Under the pieces are notes generated by a model. That model worked only from the letters and a program-made list of their open reading frames with translations, was not told the DNA's origin and ran no database searches. Shown here in pieces: positions 37,686 to 49,030 of a DNA stretch of 64,000 nt (within the stretch, counting starts at the first letter, position 1; each line of letters opens with the position of its first letter). Source of the DNA: Herminiimonas sp. KBW02 (lineage in GTDB: Bacteria; Pseudomonadota; Gammaproteobacteria; Burkholderiales; Burkholderiaceae_D); the NCBI RefSeq assembly GCF_003852535.1, contig NZ_QAJP01000003.1, positions 248,001 through 312,000 on the forward strand, in the 5' to 3' direction. The position numbers and the translations under genes were made by a program.

Positions 37686-39383
37686 TTAGTTGGTACCCAT
37701 CTTTTTACCGATGGTCCATTGCTGCGCAATCGACAGGATGTTGTTGACTACCCAGTACAGCACGAGGCCGGCAGGGAAGAAGAAGAACATCAGCGAGAAT
37801 GCGATCGGCATGAACAACATCACTTTAGCCTGGATAGGATCTGGTGGTGTCGGGTTCAGCTTGGTCTGGATGAACATCGAAACCGCCATCAGGATAGGCA
37901 GGATACCGATGGTCAGGTGGAACGAGCCAATCATGTAGGAACCGAACAGAATATCAGGCGACGCCAGATCGCTGATCCACAGCCATGGTGCATTACGCAT
38001 CTCGACGCTGGCCAGCAATACCCAGTACAGCGAAATGAAGACCGGGATCTGGATCAGGATAGGCATACAGCCACCCAACGGATTGATCTTCTCTTTCTTG
38101 TACAGTTCCATCATGGCCGCGTTCATCTTTTGCGGCTCGCTCTTGTACTTGGTACGGATTTCGGTCATTTTTGGCGTGACCAGTTTCATCTTCGCCATGC
38201 TGCGATAGCTGGCTGCCGACAATGGGAAGAACGCCAGTTTGATGACAATGGTCAACACGATAATGGTCCAACCCCAGTTGCCGAGCAATTGGTGAATCTG
38301 GATCATCAGCCAGAAAATCGGACGCGCGATGACGGTCAGCCAGCCATAGTCCTTGACCAGTTCAAAGCCTGGAGCAACGGCTTCCAGACGTTTCGATTCT
38401 TGCGGGCCGGAATACAGCGTCGCGTCCATCGATTCGGTTGCGCCCGGAGCGACAGAGCCCATAGGCATGATCGCGCCGACTGCGTACAGATTGGTCGCCA
38501 GTTTCTTGGTGAAGTATTCACGCGGCGCATTGGCTGGTGGCACGAATGCGGACACGAAGTAATGCTGCACCATCGCGATCCAGCCGCTGTCGGCTTTCAG
38601 GACGTGCTCAATCTTGCCTTTTTCGATCGATTCGAAGCTGACCTTCTGGAACTTGTCGGTATCGGAGTACACGGCAGGACCGGTGAAGGTGCTGTAGAAC
38701 ATCGATTCATTGTTCAGCTTGGAACCGTCGCGTACCAGTTGCAGGTAGAGCGATGGGGTGATAGCTGCAGCGGTTTTGTTGATGACGTCATGTTTGATGT
38801 CGATCTTGTATTCGCCGCGCTTGAAGGTATAGGTCTTGACCAGTTTCACGCCGTTTTGCTCGGCTTCCAGCACCAGTTGGATCTGGTCGCCGCTTTCCAG
38901 CGTGCGTGGACCCGGACGTACGGAGAACTGCGACTTATGGTTAGGGTACGCGCCGCCGATCAGGCCGGTCTGGCCGAGGTAAGTACGTGGCGGGGTCGAA
39001 TCGAACAAGACGATGTCTTTGGTCGAATCCGAGCTTTCGTGGTGTGTCAGCAATTCGAGGTGACGGATTTCGCCGCCGACGGTATCGATGTCAGCCTTGA
39101 TCAGGTCGGTGGTGATGGTGACCACTTCACTTTTTGCTGCAGTTGCTGCTGCATCGGTTGGCACGCCGCTGGCATTTGCCTGATGTGCGGTGCTGGCAGT
39201 CGGAACATCTGCGGTTGGGGCTGGGGCCGTTTTACCGTCGCCGGTAGCAGCAGGTGTGGCTGCTTGCGTGGTCGGATTGTCGAAGAAGATCGATGGTTTG
39301 CCGGTATAGCGGTTGTAGTTGTCCCACAGCATCAGCAGTGAAAACGAGAACACAACCCACAGGACGGTACGTTTGATATCCAT
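37686..39383 (-). CDS. yidC: Membrane protein insertase YidC
   Basis: The 565-residue protein has an N-terminal anchor helix (TVLWVVFSFSLLMLWDNYNR), a large periplasmic beta domain after a Pro/Thr/Ala-rich linker, and the C-terminal insertase core (NWGWTIIVLTIVIKLAFFPLS, GCMPILIQIPVFISLYWVL, GLVLYWVVNNILSIAQQW). The conserved arginine of the hydrophilic groove sits in SAASYRSMAKMK. It inserts membrane proteins with or without SecYEG. Confidence 0.97.
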   Translation of the reverse strand: MDIKRTVLWVVFSFSLLMLWDNYNRYTGKPSIFFDNPTTQAATPAATGDGKTAPAPTADVPTASTAHQANASGVPTDAAATAAKSEVVTITTDLIKADIDTVGGEIRHLELLTHHESSDSTKDIVLFDSTPPRTYLGQTGLIGGAYPNHKSQFSVRPGPRTLESGDQIQLVLEAEQNGVKLVKTYTFKRGEYKIDIKHDVINKTAAAITPSLYLQLVRDGSKLNNESMFYSTFTGPAVYSDTDKFQKVSFESIEKGKIEHVLKADSGWIAMVQHYFVSAFVPPANAPREYFTKKLATNLYAVGAIMPMGSVAPGATESMDATLYSGPQESKRLEAVAPGFELVKDYGWLTVIARPIFWLMIQIHQLLGNWGWTIIVLTIVIKLAFFPLSAASYRSMAKMKLVTPKMTEIRTKYKSEPQKMNAAMMELYKKEKINPLGGCMPILIQIPVFISLYWVLLASVEMRNAPWLWISDLASPDILFGSYMIGSFHLTIGILPILMAVSMFIQTKLNPTPPDPIQAKVMLFMPIAFSLMFFFFPAGLVLYWVVNNILSIAQQWTIGKKMGTN

Positions 39384-39401
39384 AAGTGTCTTAATCAGTA
39401 A

Positions 39402-39662
39402 TCAGGAATGGCCGCAACCGCAAGCGGTTGTAGAAGTTTTGGACGATGATTTTTTGGGTACCGGATCAACGCCGCCGGCATGCCACGGATGGCATTTGCA
39501 CAGGCGCTTGGTCGCCAAAAAGCTGCCCTTCAATGCGCCGTGCTCTTCAAGAGCCTCGATAGCATAGCTGGAGCAGCTTGGATAAAAGCGACAATTCTGT
39601 CCGAGAAAAGGGCTGATGCCCAATTGGTAAGCACGTACCAGTAACTGCAAGATCGTTTTCAT
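39402..39662 (-). CDS. yidD: Membrane protein insertion efficiency factor YidD
   Basis: The 86-residue protein matches YidD throughout: [28 protein letters not shown], here in two parts ([27 protein letters not shown]), then [15 protein letters not shown]. The start overlaps the stop of rnpA by four bases, and yidC follows after 18 bases. Confidence 0.95.
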   Translation of the reverse strand: MKTILQLLVRAYQLGISPFLGQNCRFYPSCSSYAIEALEEHGALKGSFLATKRLCKCHPWHAGGVDPVPKKSSSKTSTTACGCGHS

Positions 39663-40069
39663 TTGTTCGCCTCCGGCAAACGCTGCGAAACACCTTGATG
39701 CAGACTTAGAGAAGCAAACAGTCGCGTCAATTCTTCCCGTAATGCGGCTTTCAGGCTGGCCGTAGTGGCTGGCCCTTTTTTCGAATTAACAGGTTGCGAC
39801 AGACGAACGATGCAATCGATGGACGGCAATGCCGTTTGTCGGAACAACTCCCGCGTCACGCGCTTGATCGTATTACGAGTCACGGCACGTGGCGCGAAGC
39901 GCTTGGCCGCTACCACACCCAGACGGGCGTGTGGCAGATCGGTCTGACGTGTATACAGCACGAAGTGTGCGGTACGTTGCACGGGTCGCAAACGAAAAAC
40001 GGATGAAAATTCATCCGTTTTAACGATCCGCCGATCGCGTGCAAAGTCGAGCGAGCGATCGCCGGTCAC
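39659..40069 (-). CDS. rnpA: Ribonuclease P protein component
   Basis: The 136-residue basic protein has the RNR-type signature [20 protein letters not shown] and the RLGVVAAKR strand. It assists the RNase P RNA in tRNA 5' maturation. It starts at GTG 40069, ten bases after the rpmH stop. Confidence 0.94.
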   Translation of the reverse strand: MTGDRSLDFARDRRIVKTDEFSSVFRLRPVQRTAHFVLYTRQTDLPHARLGVVAAKRFAPRAVTRNTIKRVTRELFRQTALPSIDCIVRLSQPVNSKKGPATTASLKAALREELTRLFASLSLHQGVSQRLPEANK

Positions 40070-40078
40070 GCCATTCGC

Positions 40079-40213
40079 TTAAGCAGCGAGGCGCTTACGG
40101 CCTTTGGCGCGACGTGCATTGAGCACAGCGCGGCCACCGCGGGTTGCCATACGGACGCGGAAGCCATGGGTGCGCTTGCGGCGAACGACGGAAGGTTGGT
40201 AAGTACGTTTCAT
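40079..40213 (-). CDS. rpmH: 50S ribosomal protein L34
   Basis: The 44-residue protein reads [20 protein letters not shown] and continues to GRKRLAA, an exact L34 pattern. It heads the rpmH-rnpA-yidD-yidC unit and points away from dnaA. Confidence 0.98.
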   Translation of the reverse strand: MKRTYQPSVVRRKRTHGFRVRMATRGGRAVLNARRAKGRKRLAA

Positions 40214-40551
40214 GTTGGTCTCGCTAATCAGCAAATAATATAAATCGGAACATCACGCGCCCGTCGCCAAATTTCTGGGCAGCTGGTGCATGCTGATGCC
40301 TGACTGGCGACAACACAACTTACCAACATCCTGGGTAGTGAACCCTGAATTAGACAGCATTTTCTGCTTCCCTGTCAATCACTTAGCATACTTTTAGTCA
40401 GCGAGTACATATTGAAATAAGCGCCTGGCCTGTGGATAACTTTGCCGGTCAAGGGTAGAATAGGACTACATGTGGCGCGCCGCCCGGCATATAAATAGAC
40501 CACCCCTGGGCGCCGCAGCAACACCCCCGAACAAATTCACGTAGAAGATTC
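40214..40551. promoter_or_regulatory. rpmH-dnaA divergent promoter region with a DnaA box
   Basis: A consensus DnaA box (TGTGGATAA) is at 40431-40439, about 113 bases before the dnaA start. It is suited to autoregulation of dnaA. The remainder is AT-rich leader for both genes. Confidence 0.8.
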
Positions 40552-41934
40552 ATGGAAAATTTCTGGCAGACCTGCTCCGCCCAGTTGGAGCAGGAATTGA
40601 CGCCTCAACAATATAGTGCGTGGATTAAACCACTCGCGCCGCTCGATTACGAGGATGGCACGCTGCGTATAGCCGCGCCGAATCGTTTCAAGCTGGACTG
40701 GGTAAAAACCCAGTTCGCGAGCCGCATCACCAGCCTGGCGACCCAATTCTGGGAAATGCCGGTGGACGTACAGTTCGTACTTGACCCGCGTCTGGCCTCA
40801 CCGCGCAAGCCGGCTACATCGGCTAGTGTTGCACCGGCGCAATCCGACGACGTGCCGGCCAGCGTGCTCGAACCGATTCCGTCGAATGCCAGCGAATCGA
40901 CTCCGCGTCGCGATCAGAGTCGTATTAATACAGCGCTGACATTTGACAGTTTCGTCACCGGTAAGGCCAACCAATTGGCGCGCGCGGCGGCAATCCAGGT
41001 CGCGAATAATCCCGGCAGCTCGTACAACCCGCTGTTCTTATATGGCGGCGTCGGCCTCGGCAAGACGCATTTGATACACGCCATCGGCAACCAGGTGCTG
41101 GCCGACAATCCTGATGTCAAAATCCGCTACATCCACGCAGAGCAATACGTTCGCGACGTAGTGACCGCTTACCAACGTAAGGGTTTTGATGACTTCAAGC
41201 GCTACTATCACTCACTTGATCTGTTGCTGATCGACGACATCCAGTTCTTTGGCGGCAAGAGCCGCACGCAGGAAGAATTCTTCTATGCGTTTGAAGCGCT
41301 GATCGCTGCCAAGAAGCAAATCATCATCACCAGCGACACCTATCCGAAAGAGATTACGGGTATGGATGATCGCCTGATTTCACGTTTTGATTCGGGTTTG
41401 ACGGTTGCCGTCGAGCCGCCGGAACTGGAAATGCGGGTTGCTATTTTGCTCAAAAAAGCGGTGCAGGAAGGTGTGACCTTCTCCGATGACGTAGCGTTTT
41501 TTGTTGCCAAACATTTACGTTCCAACGTCCGTGAGCTGGAAGGCGCACTGCGCAAGATTCTTGCTTACTCCCGTTTTCATGGCAAAGACATCACGATTGA
41601 AGTTGTCAAGGATGCATTAAAAGACTTGTTATCGGTGCAAAATCGTCAGATCTCGGTAGAGAACATCCAAAAGACCGTGGCTGACTTTTTTAATATCAAA
41701 GTGGCGGATATGTACTCCAAAAAACGTCCTGCGAATATTGCGCGACCACGGCAGATTGCGATGTACCTTGCTAAAGAATTAACGCAAAAGAGTTTGCCCG
41801 AAATCGGCGAGCTGTTTGGCGGACGCGACCACACGACGGTCTTGCACGCGGTTCGCAAGATCGCGGCGGATCGCGGCAAGAGCCCGGAATGCAACCATGA
41901 GTTGCACGTGCTCGAGCAAACCTTGAAGGGTTAA
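40552..41934 (+). CDS. dnaA: Chromosomal replication initiator DnaA
   Basis: The 460-residue initiator has domain I ([20 protein letters not shown]), a variable Pro/Ser linker, an AAA+ domain ([41 protein letters not shown]) and a DnaA-box-binding domain with [16 protein letters not shown]. It melts the origin in its ATP form. Confidence 0.98.
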   Translation: MENFWQTCSAQLEQELTPQQYSAWIKPLAPLDYEDGTLRIAAPNRFKLDWVKTQFASRITSLATQFWEMPVDVQFVLDPRLASPRKPATSASVAPAQSDDVPASVLEPIPSNASESTPRRDQSRINTALTFDSFVTGKANQLARAAAIQVANNPGSSYNPLFLYGGVGLGKTHLIHAIGNQVLADNPDVKIRYIHAEQYVRDVVTAYQRKGFDDFKRYYHSLDLLLIDDIQFFGGKSRTQEEFFYAFEALIAAKKQIIITSDTYPKEITGMDDRLISRFDSGLTVAVEPPELEMRVAILLKKAVQEGVTFSDDVAFFVAKHLRSNVRELEGALRKILAYSRFHGKDITIEVVKDALKDLLSVQNRQISVENIQKTVADFFNIKVADMYSKKRPANIARPRQIAMYLAKELTQKSLPEIGELFGGRDHTTVLHAVRKIAADRGKSPECNHELHVLEQTLKG

Positions 41935-41962
41935 GCACCGAAATCGCTGCTGCCTATCAGCC

Positions 41963-42016
41963 TGTGGATAACTTTGTGGATATCCGTGGGATAAGTGGTG
42001 GATATCCGGTGCATAA
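41963..42016. other. Candidate oriC: DnaA-box cluster between dnaA and dnaN
   Basis: Within 54 bases lie TGTGGATAA (41963), TGTGGATAT (41975), GTGGGATAA (41987), GGTGGATAT (41997) and GGTGCATAA (42008), one consensus and four near-consensus boxes, all in the same direction and about 10-12 bases apart. The motif GTGGATATCCG occurs twice. The rest of the 347-base gap (41935-42281) is less ordered and may include the unwinding element. Gene orientations diverge around this locus. Confidence 0.7.
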
Positions 42017-42281
42017 GTAAGAAGAAGGACAAAATCGCGGCAAATCGGCTTTTAGACAGGTGTTTCTGTCAAAATACGGGGTGTTGTAGAGTATGCCTCC
42101 GGTTAAAAATGCCGCGTTCTCTTCCCTCTGTATTTATCCAGGCGGAAATAGAATGAAGGCCAAAAAGAATGCCGGTCGACGTGCGCGAAATCAGTCTCTA
42201 AATATAGAGTGCCGATAAAGTGCATCAGGCATGGGTTTCACTGAATACCGTATTCGTTTAACTATCGATAAGGATCTAACT

Positions 42282-43388
42282 ATGCAATTGGTCAAAACCC
42301 AACGAGACGCGCTGTTACGTCCGCTGCAGATTGTGAGTGGTATTGTCGAGCGTCGGCACACATTGCCGATTCTGGCCAATATCCTCATACGCAAGGATGG
42401 CGAGAGAGTCTCTTTCCTGTCGACCGACATTGAAGTGCAGATCACCACGCACGCACAAGTCGGTAGCGGCAACGATGTTGCATCGACCACGGTTGCTGCG
42501 CGTAAATTGCTCGACATCTTGCGCGCGCTGCCGGATTCCGGCGACGTTTCGCTGACACTCGCTAACAAGCGCATGACCGTGCAATCGGGCAAATCCCGTT
42601 TTGCATTGCAGACCCTGGCTGCTGAAGAATTCCCTACCGTGGCCCAGGCTGAGCAATACAACGCCAAAGTCACGCTGCCGCAAAAAACTCTGAAGCACCT
42701 GTTCAACATGGTGCACTTCTCGATGGCGCAGCAAGACATCCGTTACTACCTCAACGGTTTGTTGCTGGTCGTTGACGGCAAGAACGTCATCGCTGTCGCA
42801 ACCGACGGTCACCGTCTGGCGTTCTGCCAGGTTGCTACCGAGCAGGAATTCCCACGTCAGGAAGTCATCATCCCGCGCAAAACCATCATCGAACTGCAAC
42901 GCCTGCTGGAAGAAAACGATCAGCCAGTCGATCTGGAAATCGCCAACAACCAGGTCAAGCTGACCTTTGGCGACATCGAACTGATCTCCAAACTGGTAGA
43001 AGGCAAGTTCCCGGATTACACCCGCGTCGTACCTAAGGGTTACAAGAACAACTTCACCATCGGCCGCGATGCTTTGCTGCGTTCGCTGCAACGTGCTGCG
43101 ATCATGACCTCGGACAAGTTCAAGGGCGTGCGTTGCATCATGAGCCCGGGCAGCATGAAAATCAGCTCGACCAATGCCGACCAGGAAGAAGCCGTCGAAG
43201 AAATCGAAATCGATTACGGCGGCGATAGCGTCGATATCGGTTTCAACGTGACCTACCTGCTGGACGTATTGAACAACCTCAAAGGCGACAGCATCAACAT
43301 CGCCCTCGGCGATGCCAACTCGTCCGCACTGATCACCGTGCCGGACAATCCGGACTTCAAATACGTTGTCATGCCGATGCGTATTTAA
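42282..43388 (+). CDS. dnaN: DNA polymerase III beta sliding clamp
   Basis: The 368-residue clamp has the three-domain layout; MQLVKTQRDALLRPLQIVSG opens it, with GIVERRHTLPILANIL, ATDGHRLAF and the terminal YVVMPMRI. The start at 42282 follows AAGGA; an earlier in-frame ATG at 42231 has no support. Confidence 0.97.
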   Translation: MQLVKTQRDALLRPLQIVSGIVERRHTLPILANILIRKDGERVSFLSTDIEVQITTHAQVGSGNDVASTTVAARKLLDILRALPDSGDVSLTLANKRMTVQSGKSRFALQTLAAEEFPTVAQAEQYNAKVTLPQKTLKHLFNMVHFSMAQQDIRYYLNGLLLVVDGKNVIAVATDGHRLAFCQVATEQEFPRQEVIIPRKTIIELQRLLEENDQPVDLEIANNQVKLTFGDIELISKLVEGKFPDYTRVVPKGYKNNFTIGRDALLRSLQRAAIMTSDKFKGVRCIMSPGSMKISSTNADQEEAVEEIEIDYGGDSVDIGFNVTYLLDVLNNLKGDSINIALGDANSSALITVPDNPDFKYVVMPMRI

Positions 43389-46238
<2,850 letters not shown>

Positions 46239-46325
46239 TTTGGTATTGTAGGAAGCCATAGAAGATGAAAATTAAGTCATTCCCGTGAAAACTTTTTTTC
46301 ATGGTTGATGAAAACATCTAGATTC

Positions 46326-46355
46326 AAAAAAGCCCAGCATGTGCTGGGCTTTTTT
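46326..46355 (+). terminator. Terminator of gyrB
   Basis: AGCCCAGC and GCTGGGCT with a four-base loop, preceded by A and followed by a T run; it also reads on the minus strand after the retron reverse transcriptase gene. Confidence 0.92.
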
Positions 46356-46411
46356 ATTTTTCTTGAACTCTTCGACATGCATTCAGAGACAGATGGTTTT
46401 TGATTATTTAT

Positions 46412-47434
46412 TTACTTCGATTTAGTGCCTCGCACTTTTAGACTTTTTTCTACTCTCTCATCCATAATCGTCTGCCATTCTGATTTGTAGCGAGTCAATA
46501 AAACTTCCTTGCGGACTTTGTAGAGTGGGTTGATTTGCTCGGCCTCAGATAAGCGCCCTATCAAACTGCCTAGAAGCTTCTTCCTCATAGATCCACTTAC
46601 TGCCTGAGCTAATGCTTGGCTAGCGACTCTTACAAGCTTGGCTCGACGATGAGGTAGACGCAACATACCTTTATAGACCACTAGGCCTGTAATAACCGTT
46701 GGTACTTGATGATATGTTTTTATTTTGTGGTATCCGTAGCCGAACCGGTGAATAATCATTGCGATAGAAGTCAGTAGCGCCCTCGAAGCTTTGTCGCCAG
46801 ATATCGTCATATCGTCGACATACAAAGTAAACTTGCAATCATGTGCGCGGCATAGCGCGTCTATCTCGTCAAACATCACTTTATTAACGAGAAAAGAAAG
46901 AAGTGGACTTATACAGCTACCAGTTGGTAAATGGATTCCGAACTTTAATGTTGTGACCGTACAGAGCTTTGCAAGGATTGTTGAAATATCTGGAGCACAA
47001 GACATCTCGTTTTTAAAAAAATCATAAACATAATGAAATTTTACCGACGGGAAAAATTTTCGTATGTCGATTTTGAGAACAGCAGAAGAATGTTGATGAG
47101 CTTCAGCATTCGTCTTATATGAATGCTTCTTTCTCGCTGAATGAAGATAGGGAGGACACTGTATACGTGTGAGTAAATCCAGTAGTCGCCGATGGACCAA
47201 TAGTAGGTCGCTATGCGGTTCGGTGATAAAACGAGAAGTCTGTTTGTCTTTGAATATTTTATATTGAGAGCAAATAGCGGATTTCTTTAACCCCAATATT
47301 TTACTTGGCTCTACTCCCAGTAAATCTGCGAGCTTACGTTTGTTGGACAAACGGTAAAGTGGAGAGCTCTCCAGATCATACTTTTTTGATCCTCTGGTTG
47401 GATTCTTCGTCATCGCTATCTGCAATCCATTCAA
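46412..47434 (-). CDS. Retron-type reverse transcriptase
   Basis: The 340-residue protein has the reverse transcriptase core: KIDIRKFFPS at 121-130 (first catalytic Asp), LPTGSCISPLLS at 169-180 and YVDD at 205-208. Two retron hallmarks are visible: NAxxH (NAEAH, 109-113) and a VTG-like motif in VITGLVVYKG. It is therefore a retron enzyme, not a group II intron or DGR protein. It overlaps the Xre gene by 59 bases; an alternative start at 47413 reduces this to 38. The putative msr-msd RNA locus lies upstream, past the Xre and 76-residue genes. GC content is lower than in the core genome. Confidence 0.9.
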   Translation of the reverse strand: MNGLQIAMTKNPTRGSKKYDLESSPLYRLSNKRKLADLLGVEPSKILGLKKSAICSQYKIFKDKQTSRFITEPHSDLLLVHRRLLDLLTRIQCPPYLHSARKKHSYKTNAEAHQHSSAVLKIDIRKFFPSVKFHYVYDFFKNEMSCAPDISTILAKLCTVTTLKFGIHLPTGSCISPLLSFLVNKVMFDEIDALCRAHDCKFTLYVDDMTISGDKASRALLTSIAMIIHRFGYGYHKIKTYHQVPTVITGLVVYKGMLRLPHRRAKLVRVASQALAQAVSGSMRKKLLGSLIGRLSEAEQINPLYKVRKEVLLTRYKSEWQTIMDERVEKSLKVRGTKSK

Positions 47435-47696
47435 GTATTTTCAGCATTTTTTTTGAAATAAATGCGCGTGCTTTATTCATATTTTGAGAACCATCTAAGG
47501 TCTCCGAAAATACGACAAGTGATGAAAGCGGCACATTGAAGACCTCGGAATATTTATTGAGAATATCCAAAGATGGTTCTTTCTTACCTGACTCTAGTTC
47601 GGAAAGATAAGAGGTTGAAATCGACAACTTCCCAGCTAACTGCGTTTGATTCAGGTTGTGATACTGACGTATAACTTTAAGTGCATTGCTTAACAT
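47376..47696 (-). CDS. Xre-family helix-turn-helix protein of the retron
   Basis: The 106-residue protein has an N-terminal HTH_3 domain (LSNALKVIRQYHNLNQTQLA, SISTSYLSELESGKKEPS) and a C-terminal helical tail rich in Lys and acidic residues. It overlaps the reverse transcriptase gene and is its partner. HTH-associated retrons form a known type (I recall type VI), in which the small protein may be the effector or a regulator of it. Confidence 0.82.
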   Translation of the reverse strand: MLSNALKVIRQYHNLNQTQLAGKLSISTSYLSELESGKKEPSLDILNKYSEVFNVPLSSLVVFSETLDGSQNMNKARAFISKKMLKILEWIADSDDEESNQRIKKV

Positions 47697-47730
47697 GATG
47701 GTCTTTCCTCAATAATGGAAGGGCGCACAG

Positions 47731-47961
47731 TTAGAAGTCGGCATGCGAGAAAAACTCTCGCATATAAGACCAAGCTTTCTCTGCGTATTCCGGCACAGTA
47801 ACGATGCAGAAATTCCACACCGATGGACGTAACAGCAACCAGCGCAAACTGGCTTTGAGGAGTTTGGTTGCACCGTTTTTGCGTTCAACTTGAATGCAAG
47901 GCCCGGTGCCTTCTTTTGACTTCTTCCCGTGCGTCGGGCGGACTGTAGTTTTAGTTACCAT
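47731..47961 (-). CDS. 76-residue basic protein at the head of the retron genes
   Basis: The protein begins with a basic, disordered stretch (TKTTVRPTHGKKSKEG) and continues with a hydrophobic-aromatic helix region (LKASLRWLLLRPSVWNFCIV). It lies directly behind a hairpin and U tract, with AGGA before its ATG. I do not recognise it. It may be a third retron component; the amphipathic, partly hydrophobic middle would suit a membrane-active effector, but that is only a guess. Confidence 0.6.
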   Translation of the reverse strand: MVTKTTVRPTHGKKSKEGTGPCIQVERKNGATKLLKASLRWLLLRPSVWNFCIVTVPEYAEKAWSYMREFFSHADF

Positions 47962-47973
47962 ATGGTTCCTATA

Positions 47974-48005
47974 GTTAAAAAAGACATTAGTCGGGTGACT
48001 AATGT
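47974..48005 (-). terminator. Intrinsic-terminator-like hairpin downstream of the retron RNA
   Basis: On the minus strand ACATTAGTC and GACTAATGT form a 9-bp stem with a four-base loop, followed by CTTTTTT. It lies between the ncRNA and the 76-residue gene, so some read-through or a second promoter is needed for the proteins. A second hairpin, GGAAGC-GAA-GCTTCC, lies just before it (48006-48020). Confidence 0.8.
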
Positions 48006-48040
48006 GGAAGCTTCGCTTCCCCCTCGCCCTTTTTTAACTT

Positions 48041-48235
48041 AGAGAGACCGTCCCGAATACCCTTCATCCATTCTTGACCTGATCGCCGCCCTCGGCGATC
48101 AGGTATGCATTCAGTCAATACCGGATATTTCGATGATTCGACGTGTCCGGATAGTAGACCGAGGCATGGTTTTGACAGCGATTACCTGCTGTCGAGAGCA
48201 AATGCTCAAACTACTTCGAGGTTTCTCTTTACTAC
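48041..48235 (-). ncRNA. Putative retron msr-msd RNA
   Basis: Read on the minus strand from about 48235. The 5' part contains AGAGAAACC (48220-48228), which pairs at 8 of 9 positions with GGTCTCTCT (48041-48049) near the 3' end, as a1/a2 repeats do. Between them: a stem-loop GAGC-ATTT-GCTC (48196-48207) with a U-rich loop typical of msr; GACAGC / GCTGTC (48174-48193); CCGGA / TCCGG with inner TCGA pairs (48121-48150); and a perfect 11-bp stem CCTGATCGCCG / CGGCGATCAGG (48078-48103), a good msd stem. The branching G was not placed. This is structure by eye, not folded by program. Confidence 0.7.
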
Positions 48236-48241
48236 CCGGCC

Positions 48242-48270
48242 AATATATACGGGGCAAAGTTGAAATGCAA
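48242..48270 (-). promoter_or_regulatory. Promoter of the retron RNA
   Basis: On the minus strand TTGCAT (48270-48265), 17 bases, TATATT (48247-48242). Transcription would start near 48235, just upstream of the a1-like repeat. Confidence 0.75.
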
Positions 48271-48271
48271 G

Positions 48272-48298
48272 AATAAATTCGCTGATGGCGAATTTATT
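48272..48298. repeat. Perfect 11-bp inverted repeat beside the retron promoter
   Basis: AATAAATTCGC and GCGAATTTATT with a five-base spacer, ending two bases upstream of the -35 box. It may be an operator, possibly for the retron Xre protein. Confidence 0.65.
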
Positions 48299-48354
48299 TC
48301 GCTAAAACACGCAATCTCTTTGCGCGCCTAATGGCGGATGTTGGGTAATTTTCT

Positions 48355-48388
48355 ATGTTGCATTTTTATAGCAAAATTATAGCAACAT
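48355..48388. promoter_or_regulatory. Inverted and direct repeats upstream of the xre gene
   Basis: ATGTTGC and GCAACAT are separated by 20 bases and enclose two copies of TTATAGCAA, 82 bases before the xre start. It could be an autoregulatory operator. The 508-base gap 47962-48469 is otherwise filled by the retron RNA, its promoter and these repeats. Confidence 0.45.
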
Positions 48389-48469
48389 GTTGATTTTAAA
48401 AGGAATTTTGTGTTTTCGTCTGAATCTTGCTAAGATTTATTCAATTAAATTAACAAGGTTGGGCTGATC

Positions 48470-48814
48470 ATGACGCCATTTTCAGCGTTTTTAAACGGCA
48501 TTTGTCGGTCTCGCGGAATGCTACAAAAGCAGGTCGCCTATATGACCGGAGTTGATCCGTCATATCTGAGCGCGATGGCTCGTGGTAAGAAGTCTCCTAC
48601 TAGTAGTTTTGTACAGCGGCTTGAGAAAGAACTAAACCTTGATCAACAAGAGTGCCAGGCCTTGTCAGAAGCGGTGCAATTCTCGCAAAGGCTTTATCGG
48701 ATCCCTTCTGAAGCTAACGAGAGCGAACATGAAATGGTTTGGCAGATCATGAGCTTAATAGGCAAGCTAAGGCCGGCACAGATAAGTGCGATCAATGCGA
48801 TTTTGAAGCTGTGA
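48470..48814 (+). CDS. Xre-family regulator preceding the transposition genes
   Basis: The 114-residue protein has an HTH (LQKQVAYMTGVDPSYLSAMARGKKSP) and a C-terminal helical region (MVWQIMSLIGKLRPAQISAIN). It lies 216 bases before tnsA on the same strand and divergent from the retron, so it may regulate one or both. The gap 48815-49030 shows a GGGAC / GTCCC repeat but no recognisable transposon end. Confidence 0.75.
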   Translation: MTPFSAFLNGICRSRGMLQKQVAYMTGVDPSYLSAMARGKKSPTSSFVQRLEKELNLDQQECQALSEAVQFSQRLYRIPSEANESEHEMVWQIMSLIGKLRPAQISAINAILKL

Positions 48815-49030
48815 GCGAAGGTAAAGCAATGGAGAACACTATGTAGAAAAACAAACGGGACGAACCTTTGATGGGCTGTCCCGCTGGGTGATGCAGATAG
48901 TACTGAACGTGGAAATTCTAGTATTGTCCTCTTCCTTCCCGCGGTCAAGCCCCCTACTCATCTTCGATGAACAAGTTTTCGCCGAGGAATGGATCAGTTT
49001 TGGTCCATTTATGGCGATGCGGGGAATGCT

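Noticed and set aside
37440-39341. 633-residue antisense frame over yidC
   Set aside because: Gln/Asp/His-rich composition typical of a mirrored frame; yidC on the other strand is certain.
46247-46326. TGTAGGAAG just after gyrB as a Tn7-like end
   Set aside because: It starts with TGT and lies near the expected distance, but I found no array of TnsB-type repeats and no matching opposite end, and the gyrB terminator would be inside.
48815-49030. GGGAC / GTCCC inverted repeat as a transposon end
   Set aside because: It is a single imperfect repeat without TGT terminus or copies; more likely a hairpin after the xre gene.
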